DNA of 64,000 bases from Cladophialophora immunda (taxonomy: Eukaryota > Ascomycota > Eurotiomycetes > Chaetothyriales > Herpotrichiellaceae), in the NCBI RefSeq assembly GCF_000835495.1, contig NW_015622548.1, positions 620,001-684,000 on the forward strand. The letters run 5' to 3'. This document shows, in pieces, positions 40,795 through 50,932 of the stretch (the stretch's first letter is position 1; the number at the start of each line of letters is the position of its first letter). The translations under genes were made by a program, and so were the position numbers. Under the pieces are notes generated by a model that worked only from the letters and a program-made list of their open reading frames with translations, was not told where the DNA came from and ran no database searches.

Positions 40795-43700
40795 TCACCG
40801 TCGCCCCATACGACTCCATGTGGCGATCCAGACCCCGTCTCCTCGGCCGCTAACAGCACCCTCAATGCCTCCAGCTGACCCTTCTCCGCCGCCTTGAAGA
40901 GCGTTGACGTCCGCCCCGCGACTCAGCAGCAGCTTCAGCACGTCCACGTGGCTACCCGCCGCCGCCGCCGCCGATAGCTCCGTGTCCGCGCTGCCGGAGT
41001 GGGGATTGACGTCGTCCGCCGTGAACCCGGAGTCCAGCAGCAGTCGTACCATGGCCGTGTCGCCCTTGCCAGCCGCCTTGGCCACGGGCCCCTGCGACAG
41101 CCACCTGCCGATGCTTACGTTCTCGCCCTCGGCCCCCTTCCGCCACCTGCGGCCGCGGCCTGCCGGCGCCAGCGTCCAGCAGCAGCTTCGCGACGTGGAG
41201 GTACCCCGACGACACCGCCGCGTCGAGGGGCGTACTACCGAAAAGACTCGACTGGTGAACGTCTGCCCCGCGCTCCAGTAGCGTCTGGCACACTACCAGG
41301 GTGCTCGTTTCAGCGTCGGCATCCGTACGGCCGTGGTCGATAGCCATGTACAGGGGCCCCATGATCCCTCCCTTCCCCAGCACGTCCGCGCCGTGGTCCA
41401 GCAGGGTGCACACAATGGATACGTATCCGAGGGGCGTGAAACCGCCGCTCTCCTCCGTGTCGGGTGGACAGCCCAGCTTCATGAGCCAGCGGACAATGCC
41501 ACCGTGTCTGTGCTCGGCTGCGACGTGCAGGCAGGACGTGCGAGTGTCCGCTTGGCGCACAACGACGGTGGCGGCGTCACCATCCTCCTCAACAATGAGC
41601 TTCACGACGCTCAGATGCCCTCGCATGGCGGCAAGGCGGGGTGCCGTGAACCCCTTCCCATCTTCGATCTTGAAGTCGGCTTTTTGCTGCAGAAGTAATT
41701 TCGTGACGGCCTTGCGCCCTCCCGGCGCGGCTCTATGTAGCGCCGTCATGCCGTAGTAGTCGATGTGGTCCACGTTCGCGCCCCAGGTGAGAAGAGGTTT
41801 GGCGACGTCCACACGGCCCGCTTCTGCGACTGCCATCGGGGAGTCTGCGCCAACCAGGTCTCACTGTCAACCTCGGCCTGTTTGAAGAGCAGGATTTCAC
41901 GGATGGCCGTGCGGCCTTTGTCGGCCGCGCGGTACAGCAGGCTTTCTCCGTAGCTGCTCTTCACGTTGGCGTCAGGGCACCGTTGTAGCTTCTCGAGGGC
42001 GGTGGTGGACTTCAGCTGCGTGACGACGCGATGCCATTCGGTCTCGCCCTCCTCGTACTGGGTAACTGACGACCTGAGAAGTTCCATGGCCTCAGCGTTG
42101 ACCTTTCCATGGCACTCGCTCATGGCTATCTTGCCCCATCGCTCGCGGACGGCCGGGCTTGCCCCCTTCTTCAGGAGTTGGATCGCGATCTCTGAGAGAC
42201 CGCTCGCAATGGCATCATGCAGAGACGCGTGTCCGTGGTGGTCCACGACGTTTGGCCGTGCTTTGTGATCGAGCAGCATCTCAACGATTTCCGCGTTCTT
42301 CTTCTGAACTGCTTCATGCAAAACGGTAAGTCCTTGCCAACCACGGCCGTTGGGGTCTGCCCCTTTGAGCAGCAGGAGCTTCACCAGGCCCTCCGACTCC
42401 TTCGCCACGGCCATGGGCAACGGCATCGTCTCCTCCACCGGCGCGTTGAAGTCTGCCCCGTTGGCGGTGAGGATGTGGATGATGGACTCTAACTCGGCGG
42501 TCAATTCGATGGCGTCTTCGTTGAAGTCATATTTCTTCCGGATGCAGAACGGAATCAGCTGGGTCGCATTCACCGGTCGTCGTGCCACATCAGGCTCTAC
42601 TGCGAGTAAGGTCTCCAGCTCCTTCCGAAGTGTTTCTAGGCGGCCTCTTCCAACGCAGCCTGCGTCAATTCCCAAGGGTCGATTGCGAGCTTCTTGCCCC
42701 ACTCAAGGATTTCAGAGATGGCCTACTCATTTTGTTTCTCCGTGGCCAGTGAGAGTGCCGTCTTGTCCAAAGTGTTTTTGACGGTCAATTCGCGCCCGTG
42801 TTGTAGAAAGAGGCGCACCATCGCATGACTTCCGCCCTCTACCGCCTCGCACAAGACTTGGACTTGATGTTGACATTCGCCCCTTTCCCGAGTAGAATTT
42901 CTGCAGCCCACAGGTTACTATTCTGGGCAGCAGTGTGCAGTATTGTCGAACCAAGCCGTCCAAGGCATTCAGGTCGTCGATTTTGCTCAGAAGGCTGTGG
43001 AAGAGGGACTTGGAGTCGTCGTCTTTGTTTCCACCCGACACCGAGACGTGCAAGTCCATCGTTCTCACCTTCACGCCAGCCACAAGAAGCTTCTCAACCA
43101 CTCTCGGATACCCGGCTTCAACCGCCAACGAAAGGAGCCCATCTGAGCCCCGATAAAGGTAGTTGATATCAAGGTATTTGTCCACGATATAGTCAAAGTG
43201 GTCCAGCTGCTGGCATCGAAGAGCACTCCCAGCCGCGCGGAAGACACTATCCATTGGCGTCGCATCGGAGACCGTGGCCTTTCGAAAACAAAGGTTCAAG
43301 GACTGATAGAGACCCGCGAAGCACCATGGCATCGCCTGCCATCCAGCCGAGCAAGCCTTCAGGCCTGGTGGATCCTCGCCAGTCAAGAGTATCCCATCAT
43401 CCTCGGGGATAGCCTGAAGGCAGATGCGAAGGCACAGGACTTATTTCTGAATATCCGGTGTAACTGGCAACCCAAATCCGGCTTCGACGCCCGTGAGAGT
43501 CGACTGAAAAAGGCTGGTGACCGATATCATCTTGACGTATCGAGTGGCGATTCCGCCGAATACCAATATGTCGGCAGGCCGCATTCAGAACCGTCGGGAG
43601 CATCATGTCCCACATGTCGATAAACTGAATCGGGCCCTGGAACTTTGCCCCAAAATCAAACAGGACACTCGCAGTCTCGGTATGTTCGTGCAGCAATGCT

Positions 43701-45581
43701 ACTTCAACCGGATTCCACCTCGTCGATCCGCTCGGACGGACGTTGGCAGGCGCTCCACGCTCGAGCATGCGGTGCACCAACTTCGCTTGCCCATGGTACG
43801 CCGCGAAGTGGAGATCAATGCCAGTCGCTGCCGCTCCGGCCTCGACCAGCAACGATGTCGTGCCGAAATGCTCTCGCCGGACCGCCTGCTCCGGAGGAGA
43901 CAGCTTCGGCGACGTGTCTTTCGCGTCCACCTCGGCTCCGAGATCTAGGAGTTTCTGTACAACGACCTCTAGCCCGCAGGAGGCGGCGATCCAGAGGCCC
44001 GAAGCTCCACGGGCCATGTCGGCCGCGCCTCGTCCGCCGCCGACTTTGCAGAAGTCCACTACGTCTAGCAAGAATGCCACCTTCGGTGGATCATTGAGTA
44101 GCTCGGCGATGTTGTCGTCCAGCGACGAAGATCTCGCCTCAGCTTTGCAACAGTGCTCCGCCCAGCACATGGCTGCGTATGCGAGGAAAGGATATCGTTT
44201 CACCGTGACTCGCATTTGACTTTTTCGCAGCTGGAATGGATCTTCAAATTGAGGATGCAGAAGATACTCGAGACAATCTTGAGCCAGGGCTAGATTGGCG
44301 TCCGTGCTACCCACGAGGCTGCTTGATGATATGAAGCTTCTTGTTGAGGGATGGATGAACCTGATGACGTCTCGGTCTTCATCGACAAGGGTGAGATGGG
44401 CACAAGCTGCCTTCAGATCCTCGGCGGTGGTGGAAGGCGGAATGTGGGCTCAGTGTTGGAGGTAGACGAGACAAGTGCTTGGACTTGGGCGAAACGCAGT
44501 GGTCGGAGAGTGTGAAGAAGCCAGCGAAATACCTTGCTGGCCATCTGCTGCCTTGCCAGAGGCTGTTCCTTTACACTGGCAGTCGCCTTCAAATGCGCCT
44601 CAGGTAGCGTTTGGGGTGGATCATGCAATATCACGTCGCCCTCTGCGGCGCTGTTGACAGATCGAATTCGATCAAGACGTAAATTGGCAAGCAGCCAGCT
44701 AATCCGCCCCAGTCAGCGCGAGTGCTTGAAGGGGTACGGGAGATTTTACCAATTGCCTGTCGCTTTTGAGATCTTGCTGGCTGCATCATTCACGCTCCAG
44801 GACAAGAGCTGATCTTGCGAGAGCGACGTCAATTCGCCATGAACCATTTCTTCAACTTCTCGGGCTTGGACAGTCACAGTGAAATGTAGGCCTTCAGACA
44901 TCTCCTCTCGGTCTGTTCTGTCAGATGTCACCGGAATGTTGACATGATCGATTAATGCGAACAGTGTCTCAAGCAGTAGTATCTGCTCGGCCTCACTGTC
45001 ATAGTATCCGTCTAGGCCATCAATGATGATGAAACAACGGTCGAAACTGCTCAGCTTTTCCTTCAGCAACTCTGTCATTTCTTCAATGCCCGGCTGCTTG
45101 GAGTCAGGGCGGTTCTCATTGAATATGTCGGCTACTCGGTCAGAGATAGGAGCTCTCGAACCCATAAGTTGCCGCCACAGGCTCCCCACGACATTGACGG
45201 GAGTCAGGACTTTAGTACAATCTCGTTCAAGATACGCGGCAGCGACACCCACATCTCCCTTGTCGCCATACTCCTGATGAATGTGCTCGATGGTTTTGAC
45301 ACTGGGATCAATAGGCCACTGCGCTTGTCTAAGGAAGTTAGGAATCTCACCATGTCGTCGTCTTCCCCGAGCCAGCTATGTCCATCATCAGCGACTGTCT
45401 AACGGACGGACTAGGAGGACTCACCGATACCACAGCACCAAAATATCTTCTTACGCTCGCCGAACCAGGTGCGAAATGGCGCAGAGCTCAGTACACTTGG
45501 AGGCTCGTCGCTTCGGATTCTATACCGGTGAAAATTGTGCAGCTCTTCAAAGTCAAGAGGTCCTAGTTCTTGTAAGAGGCG
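40795..45581 (-). pseudogene. NACHT-ankyrin (fungal NLR/STAND-like) pseudogene
   Basis: Reading the minus strand from 45581, domain order is clear. First comes RLLQELGPLDFEELHNFHRY, then FWCCGIAGSGKTTTC, the NTPase P-loop, built by two 49-bp introns (45424-45376 and 45350-45302). Then come FIIIDGLDGYYDSEAEQILL (Walker B), a 51-bp intron at 44749-44699, and a winged-helix-like stretch (FRWLLHTLRPLRFAQVQAL). Next are DLKAACAHLTLVDEDRDVIR and many ankyrin units down to 40795, for example GQKKNAE-type repeats and LLLDHKARPNVVDHHGH. The frame is broken at about 44440, 43500, 43250, 42955, 42870, 41840 and 41130. Several breaks have no room for an intron, since the homologous sequence continues at the next base in another frame. 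Intact relatives are NLR-like sensors in non-self recognition. Sequencing error could explain one break, not all. Confidence 0.75.
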
Positions 45582-46091
45582 CTAGCGCATGAGAGCTCCC
45601 GCAATCTCTTGGAAGTCGAGCGGCATGGTTGAGTCGGTGGTGATGCCCTCAGCAGAAGCCTTATCTTTTCTCTCTTGCTCATCAGAAGATCCAGAAGGAC
45701 TTCCATGCAGATTAATTGCGGCGGCGGTGCTGGCTCAAGTTAGTCTGGATGAGCCTGCATCATGAATTGAACTGGGGGATGTACGCGGCGGCAGATTCCT
45801 GCTCGATGTAGGGCATGCGAAGAGCCAAAGAACTGCACGCTTGTCAGTCCGCGGGAGGCCCGTGCAAGAGTTGAGTGCAATCCTTTTCTTGACTTCGTAG
45901 TGAAAAACAGTCTCCTTGGTCTGCCAACAGACGACAAACAAAGGCGAGGGTCTGCTATGATCTTGTCCACCAAGTAGATATCGCAGAGCTGATTGAAAGT
46001 AAGTTCCAGAAGTCTGAGTAGCAATGATGTGCCCCAACAAGGTGGATGTGTGGCCTTCGACTGTGAACTCCCAGTTAATATCAGCGCCCCG
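45582..46091. other. Spacer between two broken ankyrin genes
   Basis: The 510 bp may contain the lost or unrecognised first exon of the NACHT gene (an ATG on the minus strand near 45714 opens MEVLLDLLMSKREKIRL). They may also contain the tail of the ankyrin fragment. No firm model could be built. Confidence 0.4.
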
Positions 46092-46836
46092 TTAACGGAA
46101 ACAATCAGCCAGCTGATATTGCTGGAACTGGATAGCGAGAATCTGTGGGAGGTGATCGTCGAGCAAATCACTGAGCATCTTTGGGCCTTCGTTGGATAAC
46201 AAATACTCTGCCATGTCAACAGCGGCTGCTGACCTCAATTGACTTCGTGCACACAGTCAATGTCGAGAGTTCCCTGCCGTGAAGCTTCCACCCAATGCGT
46301 GGGTCAGCACCACAACTGAGTAGGAGCCAGAAGATTTCTGTACAGCCACGTCGAATGGCTTCGTGGAGGGGCGTGTAGCCAAAAGCGTCACAGATGGTGT
46401 TCACATGCTCATTTGCGTCGATATCGAGGAGGCACTTAACAGCATCCAATGACGCATACCTCGTAGCCATATAAGTGGCCGTCATCTTGAGGCCATTGAA
46501 CGATAGTGACTGCAAGCTGGCTCCGAACATGACCAACAATTCTATCGTTCGCTCCAGGGCTTGTCGATAGTTGGAGCCATGAATGAAGACCCTTCTTGGG
46601 AGCGGGTTCATAATCGCTCGGACAAAGGACCCAGCGACGAGCAAGCCAAGCTCCTTCTTGCTTCGGGCCAGATGGTGCAGCATGGCCGCAGCGCATGATG
46701 CTCGGTGCATCTCAATAGCACTTCCCAAGGGGGAGTCGTTTTTCAGCGCGCTCGCTTGCCATTGGATATGGGCAACGCGGCCCGGGCAGGCAGCGAGGTT
46801 GAAATACTTCCATTCAATCCCCTTTTCGCTTGAAAT
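46092..46836 (-). pseudogene. Ankyrin-repeat gene fragment, frameshifted
   Basis: A minus-strand frame enters after a possible acceptor at 46837 and runs EKGIEWKYFNLAACPGRVAH, then HRASCAAAMLHHLARSKKEL. It goes on to a clear ankyrin unit (DAFGYTPLHEAIRRGCTEIF and LLLSCGADPRIGWKLHG). It stops at 46216. The next base pair starts a different frame that continues sensibly as SAAAVDMAEYLLSNEGPK and ends at 46092, so one base has been lost or gained near 46225. No upstream exon with a start was found. It may be a piece of a former NLR-type or ankyrin gene related to the pseudogene next door. Confidence 0.55.
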
Positions 46837-47573
46837 CTACCAAGATCTTCACCTGGAGCAGTTATATTTATTCTTGGTGCCGTTCCTTATTGCTATTAAC
46901 TCGGGAGGCCTCAGTCCCTTTTCAAGACCGCTGGATGATACTCAATATCTGGTATGCAGAAAGATGCACGCTTCCACACGCAGTCAGATGCTGAATCAGT
47001 GGGGGACGGTTGAGAAAGGAACATAGTCCTGCCCGTACCTAAACCCGGACCCCCAAATCTAGCAGTCTTGCCAAGCCACTCATAGCGTTCGTACTAGCGA
47101 GCCAGAATGCTCTGGGTCAGGCCTAACACTCACCTAAAGTATACATCTCCTTCGCCATACACGTCTTCCCCCGCCTTGAAGCCTGCTGGCGCCACTGCCG
47201 ACAGTCGTCAGTGTTCCTCGGAGAATGGTTTCGAGGGTGACATCCTCCTCAAGACCTAAACTGCAGCCCGACATATACCATTAGACGTTTTCGCTTCTGG
47301 CCTAGGGTGCCGGCTGTGCTCAACCCAAGACTCTCCAAGATTCTATTCAACAGATCTTCTAACCTCCAACTTAGTCAACAGTAGATGGGAACGCACGTGA
47401 GCCAAGGGCTAGGACTGACCATTGAGTCCTTTCAGGTGAAGGTACGTGGGGGGGAACCCTGGTATTCGCTGATTGTTGACGCCGTGAAAGGGGTAGATGG
47501 GCGTCGTGCAGCAGGTAATCTTCGCATTAACCGCGCGGGCGGCGCTATTAAAGTGGCTGGGACACGTTCAGAG
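46837..47573. other. Intergenic, 0.74 kb, in the accessory island
   Basis: No supported frame. A 69-codon plus-strand frame at 47385-47594 overlaps the end of the repeat gene and has no motif. Confidence 0.5.
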
Positions 47574-48698
47574 TCACGAGTCACTCTGGGGTAGAAAATG
47601 CACTAACCCTGCTCGAAGCTCTGTTTGAAGCGGCCGGAAAACCTCCTCGAGACGTCGCCGAGTGTCATGGTGGTATTGTTGTAAGAGGATCGGCTCCCCA
47701 TCCTCGGTGGTCAGGATCCGTCCGACCCACTCCAGGCGTCCGGCCACGGTATCTACGGCGTCCCGATTTGTGAGTTCTTCGCTGATGGTGTCGAGTCGTT
47801 CATGGAGGATCACCGGATTCCCGTCGGCGGTCGTCACGCTCCGCCTGACCGTCTCCAGTCGTCCGGCTACAGTAGTAGGATCGCCGGGGTCTGCAAGTGT
47901 TTGGCGGATAGTATTAAACCGAGCCATCAGCCCTTCGTCCTCATCCATGAGGACCCGTGTGACCGTGGTGACTCTCCGATCAATATTGTAAAGGGAGACA
48001 GGGTTACCATCTGCAGTCGTAAGGCTTTGCCTGACCGTCTCCAGGCGTCCCGCCATGGTATTCGTATCGGCCCAGTCTGTGAGGACTCGATGAATGGCAT
48101 CTAGTCGTTCATAGAGGATGATGGGATTCCCGTTGGCAGGCGTTAAGCTCCGCTTGACCACCTTGAGACGTCCAGCTACGGTGGTCACATCGTCGTGGTT
48201 TGTGAGTGCTCGATTGATGGTATCAAGTGACTCACGCAGAAGCACAGGATTACCGTCTGCGGCTGTGAGGCTGCGCGTAACCGTCTCAAGGCGCGCGGTC
48301 ACCGTGTGGGGGTCGTCGCTGTTGGTCAGTGCCTGGCTGATAGGGTCCAGCTGTTCATGAAGGATGATGGGGTTGCCGTTTGCCGCCGTGAGGCTCCGCT
48401 TCACGACATTGACGCATCCTGCCAGAGTACTGGCATCATTTGTCGCTGTGAGAGCGTGACTGATACGGTCGAGTTTTCCTTGTGCGGTGATAGAGTCGTC
48501 GTTAAGAGCGTTCAGTTTCACGTCGATCGCATGAAATTGTTGGCGCAAGACGATTGGATATCCTTCGGCGGTCGAAACACTCTGGCTTATGATACGAAGC
48601 CTTTGATCCAGGGCCCGGACGTGTGCATTGACCATATCCACATTGCGAGTTATCTCGGCCCTGATTCTCGTCATTTCTGTCCGGAAGTCATCACGCAT
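47574..48698 (-). CDS. Protein made of about 20-21-residue tandem repeats
   Basis: Single exon, 374 residues from the ATG at 48698; the frame stays open to about 48746 without another ATG, so an upstream exon is possible. After a helical start (MRDDFRTEMTRIRAEITRNV) nearly the whole protein is one repeat family. Two alternating unit types of 20-21 residues recur: LTTADGNPVILHERLDTI and LTNRDAVDTVAGRLETV, each preceded by a short R/S/Q linker. Pairs give a 41-residue (123-bp) period, with G-x-P loop glycines spaced 41, 41, 41 and 62, so one half-unit was gained or lost in places. Hydrophobic spacing suggests short amphipathic helices joined by Asp/Gly turns, a solenoid or bundle. No known repeat family (TPR, PPR, HEAT, LRR, ankyrin) fits. 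No signal peptide or membrane segment. Function unknown. Confidence 0.72.
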   Translation of the reverse strand: MRDDFRTEMTRIRAEITRNVDMVNAHVRALDQRLRIISQSVSTAEGYPIVLRQQFHAIDVKLNALNDDSITAQGKLDRISHALTATNDASTLAGCVNVVKRSLTAANGNPIILHEQLDPISQALTNSDDPHTVTARLETVTRSLTAADGNPVLLRESLDTINRALTNHDDVTTVAGRLKVVKRSLTPANGNPIILYERLDAIHRVLTDWADTNTMAGRLETVRQSLTTADGNPVSLYNIDRRVTTVTRVLMDEDEGLMARFNTIRQTLADPGDPTTVAGRLETVRRSVTTADGNPVILHERLDTISEELTNRDAVDTVAGRLEWVGRILTTEDGEPILLQQYHHDTRRRLEEVFRPLQTELRAGLVHFLPQSDS

Positions 48699-50295
48699 CG
48701 CTCGCAGGAGATCCTCTATGATCACGAAACCTGTATTGAACTGCACACAAGCAATCTCGTCACTTTACCTCATCTTTTGGCCGCCGGGGGAGAAGAGGGG
48801 GGGGGGATAAAGCGCAAGAAGAGCCGATTACCAACCACGTTGCCCGCGTGCTCCATGAGGAACGATTTTCTTTTGTTTTCTCTTTGGAATGAGGATCCTC
48901 GACCCTTCCGAGATGAGGTAATGGACGGGTTATGGAATTTCTCGAACCGGGGAGACGTAGACGGTACGTATATACCGTTGCTAATTAGAGAATAGACCTT
49001 CACTAGCTAAAGTTGGATAGTAAGAGTAGTTATAATCCCTCTGGTCGAGAGAGTCCGGCACTTTTATATATTCTGAGGGATTGTTGTCTCCGAGTAAATT
49101 GACCCCGTACCGTAATAAGTCGCTCCGTATTGTCAAAATCTTGGGGACGATAGCTACCTGGAGTTATGGCTTCCCCTGCCCCTTCTTTTATCACTAGTGT
49201 TCGCTTGACTCCGGACATAGTTAGACGCAATAGTTTATGCAACTTGATGGGTTGCGGGGTTGCGTCTATGCCTAGACCAAAAGCCGAACTAAAGTTGGTA
49301 ACGATAGACTTATAAAGTGCGATCACCTGCGGGATCGTCGCTTTCTCGACATGAGGGCCGGCGTCTTACTCCGTCGGGAGTGAAAGCTATGCATTTGCGG
49401 ATCACGTGCGCCGAATGGGACGAATCGGGACACGCCTGTTGTCAGAGTCGGCGGCGAAAGCACAGCTCCTGGCTTTGCCTGACAGGAGACGATGAGGGTA
49501 CAGTGCACCTCCTGCAGGTCTGCGCCCTGCGCATGGATAGAGGAACCAATTTACTTTCGCGAGCGTTCAGTATCAGCCATTGTTCCCAGCTGGTGCTGTC
49601 TAACGTCCCCAAGTCGAGAATAATTGGTTGGGACAAAGGATCAGTTGAAGGAGGCTCTTCGGCTTGTGAACGCGAAGACGTGGCCCGTTCTCGTTGGTCT
49701 ATATCCTCGCCGGCCGTTCACGCAGTCAAGTGAGAAGGCGGGATGAAATTTTTGGCTTCGCCGACCGGTGTGACGAACTGCGACACGAATCGCTTGTCTT
49801 CACCCAGAGGAGCTGCAGCTCGCCCATTTCGAGACCCATCGGGGTCATGGTGCCGCATGCTCCCGGGCCGTATCTGTAACCACAGTTTGAACCATGACGT
49901 GCGTGCGTGCCGCCGAGGTTTGATTGTCGCGATGCCGCCCAAGGCCACCGCCAATATCCTTGCACAGTTTCACCGGGCTTGTAATTCGGACTGGTGGGGG
50001 GCGATTGGCGTCGCAACATTCTCAACCTCGAGAAAGGTGTGAACGTTCGGTTCAGGGAATATGGCCATCAGTCAGCCTGACAAGGCTTCTGTCGGGCTGA
50101 CGCAATTCAACGACGGCAGAAGCTAGGGAGGAGGTTTGGTTTTGAGTGCCAAAGGTTCTCTGAACAAGGCTATCTCCCCGCCACGGCAAATCACCAACAG
50201 AACCTGATCTTCGAGTTTCGATCTAGACAGAAACGCTCAATCGACGGGCGCTGGCGGGAAGGGGAGAAGGAGCTGGGGGTTGATCATCCCGACAC
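48699..50295. other. 1.6-kb stretch without a supported gene
   Basis: Short AT-rich patches (about 48975-49080) look like old repeat DNA. A minus-strand frame at 49030-49326 (with SGVKRTLVIKEGAGEAITPG) and frames at 49.7-50.0 kb on both strands have no firm match. Part of the right end may be degraded retroelement sequence leading into the LINE fragment. Confidence 0.4.
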
Positions 50296-50568
50296 CTTGG
50301 CTATCTTCACAGCATCAACGCCGCTCCGACAGATCTATGTGCATGCGGACAAGCGAGGGAGACAGTCGAGCATTTTCTCTTCCGATGCACCAAATGGACG
50401 GCACTCCGAACGGAGATGCTCCAATGTACAGAAACACACAGAAGCAACATATTTTTCTACCTAGGCGGGAAGACACCGACAGATGACAAGTCCTGGACTC
50501 CAGGCCAGATAGCAGTCCGGGCAATGATATGGTTTGCAATAGCAACAGGACGACTTGATAACTGTTGA
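50296..50568 (+). mobile_element. LINE-type retrotransposon, 3' coding end
   Basis: The frame LGYLHSINAAPTDLCACGQ continues as ARETVEHFLFRCTKWTALRT and ends in QIAVRAMIWFAIATGRLDNC before a stop at 50566. The C-x-C-G...E-x-V-E-H-x-L-x-x-C pattern followed by a W, and a last helix ending AIATGRLD, are the known C-terminus of fungal I/Tad-like LINE reverse transcriptase proteins, after the RNase H domain. Upstream frames are not continuous, so this is a 5'-truncated or decayed copy. 5' truncation is typical for LINEs. It lies about 0.36 kb before the truncated subtilase. Confidence 0.7.
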
Positions 50569-50932
50569 ACCTGAGGCCGATTGCGTTCCAGGAACGTCTC
50601 AGGATTAGCCTAAAACCTAACTAGTACTAGGAGGCTAATCTACGTAGTAGACTAGTAGTAGGATTTTGGAGAGGCCTCAACTTGTTCTGACTAGATCAAG
50701 GCCTACGAAGTGCCGACCTGCAACTTCAAACCAAATTCACATCGATCATGGCGAGTCCAACACCGCATCCCATAGAGACCGTGTGCATTCCAATGTACAT
50801 TGATGCCTTTTCATTGTGTCCAGGAAATTGCGATGACAAGAACATCAAGATATCTCCTTATACGCAGCCCAATTATACTGCCTTGAGGCTCGACTCTTCT
50901 TTGATTCAGCATGATTTTCACGATGTCTCGCC
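50569..50932. other. Spacer between LINE end and subtilase remnant
   Basis: The first 130 bp are AT-rich with CTAG-containing partial inverted repeats (about 50612-50670), possibly the 3' tail of the LINE copy. From 50748 an ATG frame encodes MASPTPHPIETVCIPMYIDA and FSLCPGNCDDKNIKISPYTQ. It may be a leftover of the subtilase N-terminus in another frame, but holds no catalytic motif. Confidence 0.4.

Noticed and set aside
40451..44219. Several plus-strand frames of 100-160 codons across the ankyrin pseudogene
   Set aside because: The other strand carries clear ankyrin units. These frames are Pro/Arg/Ser-rich shadows.
49030..49326. Minus-strand frame with weak resemblance to an FKBP start (TLVIKEGAGEAITPG)
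   Set aside because: The resemblance covers only about 15 residues and none of the FKBP active-site residues follow.
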